A stretch of 21,635 nucleotides of DNA from JALYSX01 sp036510515 (GCA_036510515.1 DATCDS010000036.1:1-21635); one strand, 5' to 3'; shown: positions 1-8,656, numbered from the stretch's first letter. Translations and numbers: made by a program. The notes: generated by a model not told the origin, from the letters alone.

Positions 1-842
1 AAGCCGACACCCTGATGCTGCCCGATCGGTTTGCCGAACGAAACCCGATCGCGCGCGTACTGCGAGGCGAAGTCTAACGCGCCCTGCGCGATGCCCAGCG
101 CTTGTGCGGCGATACCGGGTCGCGACTTGTCGAGCACCTTCATCGCGATCTTGAATCCCTCGCCCTCGGCGCCCAAGCGATTGGCTGCCGGCACGATGCA
201 GTCGTCGAAGATCAGCTCGACGGTCGGCGAGCCGCGAATGCCCATCTTTTTCTCAATCTTTCCGACGTGGAATCCTGGGAAGGTCTTCTCGACGACGAAC
301 GCGTCGATACCGCCCGGGCCTTTTTGCGGATCGGTCACGGCAAAGACGCACACGACGTCGGCGACGCTGCCGTTGGTAATCCAAATCTTCTGGCCGTTGA
401 GGACGTAGTCGTCGCCGCGCCGCTCGGCGCGCGTGCGCATCGAGCCGGCCGCGTCGGATCCGCTGGCCACTTCGGTGAGCGCGTAGGCTGCGATCCACTC
501 GCCCGACGCCAACTTGGGAAGATAGCGTTTTTTCTGGTCGTCGGTACCGCCGATGAGGATCGGCAGCATACCCAATTCCTGAACGGCGACGATCAGCGAC
601 GAAGAAGCGCAGGCCTTGGCGATCTCCTCGACGACCTTGACGTAGGTTTGGAACGTACCGCCCAAGCCGCCGTATTCCGTGGGAATCGGAATGCCCATCA
701 AATCGTTTTGCGCGAACAAATCCTTGATATCGCGCGGAAACTCGCCGCGTTCGTCGATCTCGGCCGCGCGCGGCGCTACCTTTTCGGCCACCAGCTCGCG
801 AACCACATCGAGGATCATCGCCTCTTCGTCAACGGTCGACAT
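1..842 (-). CDS. Acyl-CoA dehydrogenase, C-terminus cut off by the window edge
   Basis: This is a flavoprotein that catalyses alpha,beta-dehydrogenation of acyl-CoA thioesters and passes electrons to electron-transfer flavoprotein in the cytoplasm. About 280 residues are visible, starting at an ATG (complement of 840-842) and running off base 1. The N-terminal helical domain is followed by family signature 1, ALTEVASGSDAAG, at residues 121-133. Next come WITNG at 154-158 and GIRGSPT at 201-207, both typical of the beta-barrel domain near FAD and substrate. The second signature begins at QYARDRVSFGKPI (261-273) just before the edge. The catalytic glutamate of the C-terminal domain (usually near residue 365) would lie outside. 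The gene is divergent from scoA across 94 bp. Short-chain or butyryl/isovaleryl-type specificity is plausible but cannot be decided. No strong Shine-Dalgarno is visible at this start. Confidence 0.93.
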   Translation of the reverse strand, partial: MSTVDEEAMILDVVRELVAEKVAPRAAEIDERGEFPRDIKDLFAQNDLMGIPIPTEYGGLGGTFQTYVKVVEEIAKACASSSLIVAVQELGMLPILIGGTDDQKKRYLPKLASGEWIAAYALTEVASGSDAAGSMRTRAERRGDDYVLNGQKIWITNGSVADVVCVFAVTDPQKGPGGIDAFVVEKTFPGFHVGKIEKKMGIRGSPTVELIFDDCIVPAANRLGAEGEGFKIAMKVLDKSRPGIAAQALGIAQGALDFASQYARDRVSFGKPIGQHQGVG

Positions 843-914
843 CTCTTTGCTCGTACTCCCCCGGCCTGCGGCCGACTTGCGGTGCCTTCGGTCCCCCGCC
901 AGGGTTTTTCTGCC

Positions 915-932
915 GGCGAGGCCTATCTCGCC
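915..932. promoter_or_regulatory. Inverted repeat immediately upstream of scoA
   Basis: GGCGAG and CTCGCC form a perfect 6-bp inverted repeat around the spacer GCCTAT. It ends 4 nt before the scoA ATG and lies in the 94-bp divergent region between the acyl-CoA dehydrogenase and scoA. It could be an operator for a regulator of acyl-CoA genes, or an mRNA hairpin over the ribosome-binding region. The pairing is seen directly; the function is inferred. Confidence 0.35.
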
Positions 933-936
933 AAAT

Positions 937-1695
937 ATGGATAAGGTTTTCGCGACGTGCGCCGCGGCGGTCGAGGACATTCCAAGCGGCGCCTCGCTGG
1001 CCGTCGGCGGCTTCGGGCTCAACGGTATCCCGCATCATTTGATTGAGGCGCTGTTGGAGCAGGGCGCGACCGATCTGGTAACAGTCTCCAACAACTGCGG
1101 GGTCGACGGCTGGGGGTTGGGCGTGCTCTTGGACGCCAAACGCATCCGCCGGACGACCGGCTCCTACGTCGGCGAAAACAAGGAGTTCGAGCGCCAATAT
1201 CTGCACGGCGAACTGGAGGTCGAGCTGGTCCCGCAAGGTACGCTGGCCGAGCGCTTGCGCGCGGGCGGCTGCGGCATCCCCGGCTTCTACACGCCGGCCG
1301 GCGGCGGAACGCTGATCGCCGATGGGGGCTTGCCGTGGAAGTACGACGGTAAGGGCGGCGTCGCGATCTCGTCGCCGAAAAAAGAAACGCGCGAGTTCGG
1401 CGACTGCTCCTACGTGTTGGAAGAAGGCATCGTCTGCGATTTTGCGCTGGTGCGCGCCAGCATCGGCGACCGATCCGGCAACTTGGTCTTTCACAAGGCC
1501 ACGCGCCAGTTCAATCCGCTCTGCGCGATGTCGGGGAAAGTCACGATCGCCGAGGTGGAACGCCTGGTCGAACCCGGCGAGATCGACCCCGACCAAGTGC
1601 ACCTGCCGGGGATCTTCGTCCAGCGCGTCGTCGAGGTGGGCTCGGCCGGAAAACGCATCGAACGCATCACGACGCGCAAGCGCGAGGGCGCGTAA
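937..1695 (+). CDS. scoA: Succinyl-CoA:3-ketoacid CoA-transferase subunit A
   Basis: This is the alpha subunit of a class I CoA-transferase that moves CoA from succinyl-CoA to acetoacetate (or related acids) in ketone-body and short-chain acid use. It has 252 residues, normal for the separate bacterial subunit. The start MDKVFATC matches the usual SCOT N-terminus. The CoA-transferase signature VGGFGLNGIP lies near residue 25. Stretches highly typical of SCOT follow: SYVGENKEFERQYL, VPQGTLAERLRAGG and GIPGFYTPAG. These favour SCOT over the acetate (AtoD) type. The stop codon is one base from the scoB start, so the pair is co-translated. An inverted repeat sits just ahead of the ATG and no clear Shine-Dalgarno is visible. 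Confidence 0.95.
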   Translation: MDKVFATCAAAVEDIPSGASLAVGGFGLNGIPHHLIEALLEQGATDLVTVSNNCGVDGWGLGVLLDAKRIRRTTGSYVGENKEFERQYLHGELEVELVPQGTLAERLRAGGCGIPGFYTPAGGGTLIADGGLPWKYDGKGGVAISSPKKETREFGDCSYVLEEGIVCDFALVRASIGDRSGNLVFHKATRQFNPLCAMSGKVTIAEVERLVEPGEIDPDQVHLPGIFVQRVVEVGSAGKRIERITTRKREGA

Positions 1696-1696
1696 G

Positions 1697-2368
1697 ATGG
1701 CGTTGACCAGAACCCAACTCGCCGCCCGCGTCGCCCAAGAACTGCGCGACGGGCAGTACGTCAACCTCGGCATTGGGTTACCGACGTTGATTCCCAACTA
1801 CGTCCCGCCGGGCGTTACCGTTACGCTGCAAAGTGAGAACGGGATCTTGGGCATGGGCCCCTACCCATACGAAGGCGATGAAGACCCCGACCTGATCAAC
1901 GCGGGAAAAGAAACGGTGACCGTCCTTCCGGGCGCGTCGTTTTTCGATTCGTCGTTATCGTTTGGAATGATTCGCGGCGGGCACATCGATCTGGCCGTGT
2001 TGGGGGCGATGCAGGTAAGCATGCACGGAGACCTGGCCAACTGGATGATCCCCGGCAAGATGGTCAAGGGGATGGGCGGCGCGATGGATTTGGTGCACGG
2101 CGCCAAGCGGGTGATCGTGATGATGGAACACGTCGCCAAGGGCAACGCGCACAAGATCGTGACCGAGTGTACGCTACCGCTCACCGGGCGCGGCGTCGTG
2201 CATCAACTGATTACCGACATTGCGGTGATCGACGTGACGCCCGAAGGCTTGGTCTTACGCGAGCTCGCGCCCGGGGTCACCGTCGAACAAGTCCAGCACG
2301 CTACCGAACCGCCGCTGCTGGTTCCCAAGACGCCGGTTCACATGCGCATCCCCGACGGCGTGACGTAG
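1697..2368 (+). CDS. scoB: Succinyl-CoA:3-ketoacid CoA-transferase subunit B
   Basis: This is the beta subunit of the class I CoA-transferase, carrying the active-site glutamate that forms the enzyme-CoA thioester. It has 223 residues, the normal size. The motif LQSENGILG holds the catalytic Glu at residue 47. NLGIGLPTLIPNY lies ahead of it, and MIRGGHIDLAVLGAMQVS and GKMVKGMGGAMDLV follow, all characteristic of SCOT-B. The ATG lies one base after the scoA TAA (TAAGATG). The stop TAG at 2366-2368 directly abuts the stop of the convergent permease gene at 2369-2371, with no intergenic base, so no terminator fits between them. Confidence 0.95.
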   Translation: MALTRTQLAARVAQELRDGQYVNLGIGLPTLIPNYVPPGVTVTLQSENGILGMGPYPYEGDEDPDLINAGKETVTVLPGASFFDSSLSFGMIRGGHIDLAVLGAMQVSMHGDLANWMIPGKMVKGMGGAMDLVHGAKRVIVMMEHVAKGNAHKIVTECTLPLTGRGVVHQLITDIAVIDVTPEGLVLRELAPGVTVEQVQHATEPPLLVPKTPVHMRIPDGVT

Positions 2369-3940
2369 CTACGTTGCTTCGGCTTGCGCGACCGTGGCAC
2401 CGTTCTTGGTGACTCGCGCCGCGGCGAAGGCGACCAAGCCGACGACTTCGAGGATTGCCACGACCGCAGCGGCCGCGCCGGCCGCCCCGGCGCTGCGCCA
2501 AAGCACAAGGGCGCCCAAGCCGAAAGCCATCGGCGGAGCGAGTGCGACGTAGAGGCAGAGCATTCGCGCGAACGCTAGCGGCCCGCGTTGATCGATCGCC
2601 GACGGAAACAGCGCGTAGAGCGCTAGGCCGATCGACCGAATGAAGATCGTGAGGACGAACGCTGCGGGAACGCCGATCCATACGATCGTCCAGTTCCCCG
2701 AGACACTCCCCCAACACAGGACGCCCGCAATCGCGCACGAGAACGTGCGCCAACTCGTTGCACCAAGCCAGGCCGCAAGCCGCTGGTAGACCGTCGAGGC
2801 GCCCATCCACCAAAGCGGCTTATTAATATCTGCCGACAAGGAAACGTTGGCGCCGAAAGATCCGATCATGGCAAGAACCAGCGCGAGCGTTCCTCCAAAT
2901 CCCACCGCCATCCCGCGCCCTTCCTCGCTCCGCGTTCCCAGGACGCCCAGCGCGCATCCGACCGCCGCCGCGCAGGCCAGGAATATCCAAAACCCGACGT
3001 TGGCAAGCGTGCGCCGCGAGCCGACCCATTCTTTCCAAACGATGGCCGACGCTCCAACGAAACCGCGCGGGGCGGCGTTGGATTTCACGGCGCGCGAGAC
3101 GCGCGTGCGTTGGGCCAGCGCGGAGAAGCCGCCGCCGCGTCGTGCGGTGGCGAGGGCTTGAATATAGCGTTGCGATCCCACCTGCAGCTCGGGATAGATA
3201 TCGGCCGAACCGAAGTAACCGGCCGCGATCAGAACCGCGGCGATCACATATCCTACCCCAATGACGATCGAATTGCCCAGAGCCGCTTGCGTGATGATTT
3301 TTCCAAAGCCCAACCCAACGACGTCGCTTCGCAGCCACGTCAACGCCGGCAGCGGCAACGCGAGCGCGATCGCAACGACGCCCGCGATCGCCAAGAGCAA
3401 CAGACCCCAGCCGATGGCACGGCACCAACCCGCGCCGATGCGCCGGCGCAGGTTGAAGGTGGGAATCGAGATTCCGATCCCGATGACGACCACGCAGGCC
3501 ATCGAAAGAACGATCGCCATCGGGCGCCCGGCCCAGCGATAGATCAGTGCGTACATCAGGATCAAGAAAAGGAAACGCGCGAGCGTCCGAACGGAGTTGC
3601 GAAGTTGGAGCCAAACGACGACGTTACGCTCGTCCAGGTGCGATCCAATCAGGAAGCGCGCGTCGGCGGCCGACGAAAATCCGGCGATACTTCCCGACGC
3701 CGCTCGCAGGAAAGCGACGGCGAACGAGAGGCCGGCTGCGAAGAAGATCAGCGTGGCCCACGGATCGGCGACCCCGGGGATCGCCGCGTGCGATTGTCGC
3801 GTGCGAAACCAACCCAGTCCCACGAAGTAGGCGATTGCGAGCAGGTAGAGGAGCGCGCGCCCGGGTTTGCGCACGACGTCGCGCGCCGTATTGGCGATCT
3901 GGCGACCATCGAGATAGGCCAGCGTTGCGAAATCGCTCAC
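2369..3940 (-). CDS. Multi-spanning ABC-2-type permease (putative ABC exporter family)
   Basis: This 523-residue integral membrane protein has about ten to twelve hydrophobic segments, for example near residues 29-45, 62-80, 122-135, 141-160, 176-196 and 222-244, plus several in the C-terminal half. The stretch after the second segment, DARFLIGSHLDERNVVVW, resembles the 'DxxFLF..P...R' cytoplasmic region of large ABC-2-like permeases annotated as putative ABC exporters. It starts with GTG (complement of 3938-3940) overlapping the TGA of the upstream ATPase gene as GTGA, so the two are translationally coupled and should form one transporter. The substrate is unknown. It is the last gene of the chaperone/transport run and its stop touches the scoB stop. 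Confidence 0.8.
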   Translation of the reverse strand: MSDFATLAYLDGRQIANTARDVVRKPGRALLYLLAIAYFVGLGWFRTRQSHAAIPGVADPWATLIFFAAGLSFAVAFLRAASGSIAGFSSAADARFLIGSHLDERNVVVWLQLRNSVRTLARFLFLILMYALIYRWAGRPMAIVLSMACVVVIGIGISIPTFNLRRRIGAGWCRAIGWGLLLLAIAGVVAIALALPLPALTWLRSDVVGLGFGKIITQAALGNSIVIGVGYVIAAVLIAAGYFGSADIYPELQVGSQRYIQALATARRGGGFSALAQRTRVSRAVKSNAAPRGFVGASAIVWKEWVGSRRTLANVGFWIFLACAAAVGCALGVLGTRSEEGRGMAVGFGGTLALVLAMIGSFGANVSLSADINKPLWWMGASTVYQRLAAWLGATSWRTFSCAIAGVLCWGSVSGNWTIVWIGVPAAFVLTIFIRSIGLALYALFPSAIDQRGPLAFARMLCLYVALAPPMAFGLGALVLWRSAGAAGAAAAVVAILEVVGLVAFAAARVTKNGATVAQAEAT

Positions 3941-4647
3941 CGCGTGAGTTCTAAGAAGAGATCTTCTGCGGTGCCGTGCTCGCCGCTTCGCGATTGCAGC
4001 TCGGCGAACGTCCCCGAAGCGACCTGCCGGCCGTCTTTCATGATGACGACGCGATCGCAGATGCCTTGGGCCTGTTCGAGCATGTGCGTGCTGATAACGA
4101 TCGCGATGCCGGCTTGTTTGAGGCTCGCGATCAGCAGACGAAGTTCGCGCTGCCCGAGCGGATCGAGTCCGATCATCGGCTCGTCGAAGAGCAAGACCGG
4201 CGTTTGCGCCAACACCGTCGCGGCGATCAGCGTTTTTTGGCGCATGCCTTTAGAGAGCCCCTGGCCCAACGTATCGCGCTGCGGCGTCATTTCGAATCGA
4301 TCGAGAAGCGCGCTCGCGCGGCCCTCCCAATCGCCCTGGACCTTGCAGCTCTTGGCAACGAAGACCAAGTGCTCCCAAACCGTCAGCATCGGATAGACGT
4401 CGGGCGTTTCGGGGATCAGACCGATCGTGCGACCGCGCTGCGATCCTAGTTCGCGGCCGTCCCATACAAACGTACCGCTATCGGGACGCAGCAGGCCGGC
4501 GGCACACGCAAAGGTCGTGCTCTTGCCGGCACCGTTGGGCCCAAGCAGTCCGACGATCTCCCCGGAGTTTACCTCAAACGAAAGGCCGTCGACGGCGACG
4601 GTCTTTCGAAAGCGCTTGACCAAATTACGAATCTGCAGGGCGGGCAT
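3937..4647 (-). CDS. ABC transporter ATP-binding protein (ABC-2 type)
   Basis: This is the ATPase that should drive the adjacent multi-spanning permease. It has 236 residues with all nucleotide-binding elements: Walker A GPNGAGKST (36-44), signature LSKGM (131-135), Walker B VLLFDEP (151-157) and the H-loop histidine in STHML at 188. The Q-loop position reads LIPETPDVYP, with Glu in place of Gln, which is common in this ABC-2 subfamily. The LSKGM signature and the PDVYPMLTVWEHL region resemble NatA/EcsA-type exporters. It starts 7 nt after the MFS stop, and its TGA overlaps the permease GTG. No strong Shine-Dalgarno is visible, so it probably depends on coupling. Confidence 0.92.
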   Translation of the reverse strand: MPALQIRNLVKRFRKTVAVDGLSFEVNSGEIVGLLGPNGAGKSTTFACAAGLLRPDSGTFVWDGRELGSQRGRTIGLIPETPDVYPMLTVWEHLVFVAKSCKVQGDWEGRASALLDRFEMTPQRDTLGQGLSKGMRQKTLIAATVLAQTPVLLFDEPMIGLDPLGQRELRLLIASLKQAGIAIVISTHMLEQAQGICDRVVIMKDGRQVASGTFAELQSRSGEHGTAEDLFLELTR

Positions 4648-4654
4648 AAGCGCA

Positions 4655-5812
4655 CTATGCTTGCGCGGGCGGGGTCATCCCTGTCGGTCGCGCGCGCCGC
4701 CCGCGAGGAAGAAAGAGCCATGGTGTGGCGAGCGCCGCGGCGGCTGCGGCCAACGTCATCGCCCCGGCATAGCCCCACCCGATGTGAACGAAGAGCGATG
4801 CGACCAGCGCGCCGATAACCCCGCCAAGACTAAACGAGAAGTTGTATGCTCCCATCGCGGCGCCGCGCGTTCGTCGGCCGCTTCGTTCGAAGAAGAGACC
4901 GATGCCGACCGGGACGACCGCGCCCCAAGCCGCACCGCAGAACGCGCCGGCCACGATCACTTGCAGCGGATGGAAGGCGTGAGCGGCCAACAAGCATCCG
5001 ACGACCGCGGCGCCGGCGACGGGAATCGCCATCGGCCGGGCGCCGTAACGATCGACCAATCGGCCTGCAGGATAGCGCACCGCTGCGGTGACCAACGCCA
5101 TCGCCGTGAAGATCAGCGCGCCGTTAACGATGCCGCGTTGGGTGAACGTCAATACCGCCAGCGTAATGTTGACGCCGCTTAGCGTGCTTATGGCGACCAA
5201 GAACGCGATCGTCGGCAGCCACGCGCTGCGCATCAGGATCGTGCGCGATCGATCGCCGCCGCGCACGTCGTGGCGTGCCGGCAAGAACCATAGGGCCCCC
5301 GCGCCGATCAGCGATACGATCGTGCCGGCGAGAAACTGTTCGCGGCCGACACCGTGCTGCCATAACCACACGCCCACCGGAGGTGCGATTGCGAACATCG
5401 TGTTAGCGACCAATCCGAAGAACGAGATCGCCGAAACGGCGCGTTCGGGCGGCACGATTTCGGCGGTGTAGGCAAACTCCGCGGTGACGTACGAGGTGAG
5501 GCTGATGCCTCGCAGGGCCATGAAGATGGCGCCCCAGATCACGCCGTGCGTCAAGCCCATGCCTAGCATCGAAACCGTCATTCCCGCGGCGGCGATTCGG
5601 ATGGTCACGAGTCGCCCGACGCGATCGACCAGAAAACCGACCGGAATGCTGCCGAGTAGGTTGGCGAACGTACCGCCGCCCATCGCTAAGACGATCGCGG
5701 GCTCCGACGATCCGTCGTGCAACAGCGCCAGCGGCATGGAGCCGGTCGGAAGATTACATGCGAACTCTACGGCGACCGTTACGAAGACCAGGAGCGCAAA
5801 CGGGCGGTTCAG
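4655..5812 (-). CDS. MFS transporter, probable CTG start
   Basis: This is a major facilitator superfamily permease, a proton-coupled transporter or drug/metabolite exporter of the inner membrane. MFS motif A, GFLVDRVGR, lies after helix 2 near residues 59-67, and its C-half counterpart GRLVDRYGARP near 250-260. The first ATG (5737) would delete most of helix 1. The open frame continues upstream as NRPFALLVFVTVAVEF, an ideal first helix, with no in-frame ATG, GTG or TTG found ahead of it. The only candidate found is CTG at 5812-5810, which overlaps the TGA of the ABC exporter as CTGA. That gives 385 residues, the normal family length. The stop is 7 nt before the ABC ATPase start. The CTG start is an inference; the missing helix 1 is seen directly. 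Confidence 0.82.
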   Translation of the reverse strand: MNRPFALLVFVTVAVEFACNLPTGSMPLALLHDGSSEPAIVLAMGGGTFANLLGSIPVGFLVDRVGRLVTIRIAAAGMTVSMLGMGLTHGVIWGAIFMALRGISLTSYVTAEFAYTAEIVPPERAVSAISFFGLVANTMFAIAPPVGVWLWQHGVGREQFLAGTIVSLIGAGALWFLPARHDVRGGDRSRTILMRSAWLPTIAFLVAISTLSGVNITLAVLTFTQRGIVNGALIFTAMALVTAAVRYPAGRLVDRYGARPMAIPVAGAAVVGCLLAAHAFHPLQVIVAGAFCGAAWGAVVPVGIGLFFERSGRRTRGAAMGAYNFSFSLGGVIGALVASLFVHIGWGYAGAMTLAAAAAALATPWLFLPRGRRARPTGMTPPAQA

Positions 5813-7611
5813 GGCGCGACGTCTCGAAACTGGGTGGCATAGAGACGCGCGTACGCGCCCGCCCGGGCCAACAACTCTACGTGCGAGCCGCTCTCGACGA
5901 CGCGCCCGTTTTCGATCGTAAAGATCACGTCGGCCGAGCGGATGGTGGAGAGCCGATGTGCGATGACCAGCGAGGTGCGTCCGCGCATGCAGATTTCGAG
6001 CGCGGCTTGGATCGCGGCTTCGTTATGGGAATCCAGCGCGCTGGTCGCCTCGTCGAGGATGAGGATGCGCGGGTCCTTGAGCAACACGCGGGCGATCGCC
6101 AGGCGTTGACGCTCTCCGCCCGAGAGTTTGTGCCCGCGCTCGCCCACGACGGTCTCGTAACCGTCGGGAAGACTTTGAATGAAGTCGTGAATGTTGGCTT
6201 GGCGCGCCGCCTCGTGCAGTTCCGCGTCGCCGGCCTCGGGCTTTGCGTAGCGCAGATTGCTCGCGATCGTTTCGTGGAAAAGATAGGTTTCTTGCGTGAC
6301 GATCCCGATGTCGCGGCGCAACGATTCCAGCGTTACCTTGGCGATATCGTATCCGTCGATCGACACGATTCCCGAGGTCGGGTCGTAGAATCGCGGCACG
6401 AGCTGCGTGATCGTGGTCTTGCCCGCGCCCGACGGCCCCACGAAGGCCGCTACCTGGCCCGGCGCGATACGAAACGTGACGCCGTTAAGGATCTCTCGCG
6501 AAGGATCGTACGAAAAGCGAACGTCGTCGAACCGGATCTCGCCGCCGATGCGCGGCAGCTCGATCGCTCCCGGCGGCGCGTACTCTTCCGTGCGCAAGTC
6601 GAGGTAGTCGAAAATGCGTTCGAAGACCGCCAGCGCGCTGACGATCTGTACCTGTACGCCGACCAGCGTTGCGGCCGGACCGTACAGCCGCCCGGCGATG
6701 AACGTGACGAACGCGACGATCACGCCGACTTGAACGTGTCCGGCGATCGCCAGCCAGCCTCCGCCGAACCACACCAATTGCGGCCCGACCACGACCATCG
6801 CGGTCACCGAGGCCAGGAACCAGCGGCCGACCATCGCGAGGTTGATCTCCAAGCCCATTAACTTGGTGCCGACGGTATAGAACCTCGCGCGCTCGTAGGC
6901 TTCGCGTGCGAACGACTTGATCAGCGTAATGCCGGAGATAGAGAGCGTCTCTTGGGTGATCGATTCGATTTCGTCGCGCTTTTCGCGCGTCTGCTTGCGG
7001 ATGTCGTACATACGCCTGCCGACCGGCGCGAGCGGAAGGATCATAAACGGCACGACCACCAGCGAGATCAGCGCCAAGCGCCAGTTCCAGACAAACATCG
7101 CGATCGTCGTCGTGCCGATAATCGCGAAATTGGTTACGATGGTCGTAACCGTCCCGGTGATGACGTTGTCGATGTTGTCGACGTCGTTGCTGACGCGGTT
7201 CATGATCTCGCCGGTCTTGGTGCCGGCAAAGAACGAGATCGGCATCTTGTGGAGGTGCGACACCAGGTCGGTACGGATGTCGCGCATGATGCCTTCGCCC
7301 ACGAGCGAGTTGAGATAGCCTTGCCAGACGCCGATGCCCGCAACGAGCAGGGCCGAGGCGATCGTGATGCCGATATCGATGGCGAGTTCGCGAAGGTCGC
7401 GGTGCGGAATCGCGCTGTCGATGATCCGGGCGGTCATAAATCCGGGCAAGAGGCCGACGCAAGAGGCGACGAGGATGCAAACCAGGACCGCGGTCTGTTG
7501 GCGCCAGTACGGCGCGAACAGCGAACCGATGCGTTTCCAGTCGACCTTCTTCTTGACCGTCGGCTTGTCGGGCCGATAGAGGTTTCCCCACATCAACCCG
7601 TGCCCGCCCAT
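5809..7611 (-). CDS. Type I (MsbA-like) ABC exporter, fused membrane and ATPase domains
   Basis: This is a half-transporter that should dimerise to export a lipid, drug or peptide across the inner membrane. It has 600 residues from the ATG at 7611; a GTG lies one codon earlier. Six transmembrane helices lie between about residues 40 and 330. The nucleotide-binding domain follows (numbering from the GTG): Walker A GPSGAGKTT at 393-401, Q-loop at 441, LSGGE at 497-501, Walker B ILILDEAT at 517-524 with the catalytic Glu, and the switch histidine at 553. All catalytic residues are intact, so a homodimer is possible. A short Gly/His/Met-rich N-terminal tail precedes the first helix. It starts 19 nt after dnaJ, and its TGA overlaps the proposed CTG start of the MFS gene. 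Confidence 0.92.
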   Translation of the reverse strand: MGGHGLMWGNLYRPDKPTVKKKVDWKRIGSLFAPYWRQQTAVLVCILVASCVGLLPGFMTARIIDSAIPHRDLRELAIDIGITIASALLVAGIGVWQGYLNSLVGEGIMRDIRTDLVSHLHKMPISFFAGTKTGEIMNRVSNDVDNIDNVITGTVTTIVTNFAIIGTTTIAMFVWNWRLALISLVVVPFMILPLAPVGRRMYDIRKQTREKRDEIESITQETLSISGITLIKSFAREAYERARFYTVGTKLMGLEINLAMVGRWFLASVTAMVVVGPQLVWFGGGWLAIAGHVQVGVIVAFVTFIAGRLYGPAATLVGVQVQIVSALAVFERIFDYLDLRTEEYAPPGAIELPRIGGEIRFDDVRFSYDPSREILNGVTFRIAPGQVAAFVGPSGAGKTTITQLVPRFYDPTSGIVSIDGYDIAKVTLESLRRDIGIVTQETYLFHETIASNLRYAKPEAGDAELHEAARQANIHDFIQSLPDGYETVVGERGHKLSGGERQRLAIARVLLKDPRILILDEATSALDSHNEAAIQAALEICMRGRTSLVIAHRLSTIRSADVIFTIENGRVVESGSHVELLARAGAYARLYATQFRDVAP

Positions 7612-7630
7612 CACGGCTCGAAAACGACGA

Positions 7631-8653
7631 TCATGCCGAGCCCTTCTTGCCGTTTCTCACGGCGGCCAAATCTCGGTAGAGTTTCTTTTCCTTCTCCGAA
7701 AGCGTCTGCGGCAGTTGGCCGATCAACCGCACGTACTGATCGCCCGCCCCGCCGCCTTTCACCTTGGGCATGCCTTTGCCCGATAGGCGCAGCAATCGAT
7801 TGTTTTGCGTCGCCTCGGGTATCGTCATGTTGACCTGGCCGGCCATGGTCGGCACTTTGACCTCGCCGCCGAGCACGAGGTCGTACAGGTCAACGGGCAG
7901 ATCGACGTACAGATCGTCGCCCTTGCGTTTGTAGGTGGGATCGTCGATCAGCTTGACGATGAGGTAAAGATCGCCGGCTTTGCCGCCCCCGGCGCCCGCG
8001 CCGCCCTGCCCGGCCAAGCGGATGCGCTGCCCGTCGCCGATGCCCTTGGGCACGGTCACTTCAAATTTCTTGGTCGAGAGCGTTCGTCCGGTGCCGTGGC
8101 AAACCGGACAGAGGCGGCCATCGACCGTACCGGTGCCGCGACATCGCGCGCACGTGTCTTCGAGTTGCAGCGAAACGGATTTCTTCCCGCCGTCGTAGAC
8201 GTCGCGAAGGGTCAGCTCGATCGTCGTTTCCAAGTCCTGGCCTCGCTGCGAGAACGTGCTCGCGCCGGTCTGCCGCCGTCCGCCGCCCGAAAAGAACATA
8301 TCGAAAAAATCCGAGAAACCGCTGTCGGCTTCGCCCGCGTTCCGGCCGCCGAAGCCGCCAAAATCGTAGAACGTTTCGCCTTGCTGCGTGCGGTAGCGCC
8401 GCTGTTGCTCGGCTTGGCTGGCGGCTTGCTGCCAATCCGAACCCAGCGCATCGTATTTGCGGCGTTTCTCGGAATCACCCAAGACCTCGTAGGCCTCGGT
8501 GATCTCCTTGAACTTTTCTTCGGCGGCCTTCGCGTTGTCGGGATTCGAATCGGGATGCCACTTGCGCGCCAGTTTCCGGTATGCGGACTTGATGTCTTTT
8601 TCCGCTGCCGTCTTAGGCACTCCGAGGGTAGCGTAGTAGTCCTTGTAGTTCAT
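7631..8653 (-). CDS. dnaJ: DnaJ-family co-chaperone with a reduced zinc finger
   Basis: This is an Hsp40 co-chaperone that delivers substrates to DnaK and stimulates its ATPase. It has 340 residues. The J domain (about 4-70) carries HPD at 33-35. A Gly/Phe-rich region spans about 92-128 and includes GGFGG. The C-terminal substrate-binding domains extend from about 138 to 315. The zinc region keeps only two CxxCxGxG motifs, CARCRGTG (168-175) and CPVCHGTG (182-189). Canonical DnaJ has four motifs and binds two zincs, so this one can form a single site. It begins 3 nt after the grpE stop, without a clear Shine-Dalgarno, which points to coupled translation. The position behind dnaK-grpE supports it as the main DnaJ partner, although a CbpA/DnaJ2-like name is possible. 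Confidence 0.93.
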   Translation of the reverse strand: MNYKDYYATLGVPKTAAEKDIKSAYRKLARKWHPDSNPDNAKAAEEKFKEITEAYEVLGDSEKRRKYDALGSDWQQAASQAEQQRRYRTQQGETFYDFGGFGGRNAGEADSGFSDFFDMFFSGGGRRQTGASTFSQRGQDLETTIELTLRDVYDGGKKSVSLQLEDTCARCRGTGTVDGRLCPVCHGTGRTLSTKKFEVTVPKGIGDGQRIRLAGQGGAGAGGGKAGDLYLIVKLIDDPTYKRKGDDLYVDLPVDLYDLVLGGEVKVPTMAGQVNMTIPEATQNNRLLRLSGKGMPKVKGGGAGDQYVRLIGQLPQTLSEKEKKLYRDLAAVRNGKKGSA

Positions 8654-8656
8654 GGA

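Noticed and set aside
3110..4396. A 428-codon open frame on the plus strand
   Set aside because: It is antisense to the ABC permease and ATPase, with low-complexity Arg/Asp/Gln content and no recognisable motif.
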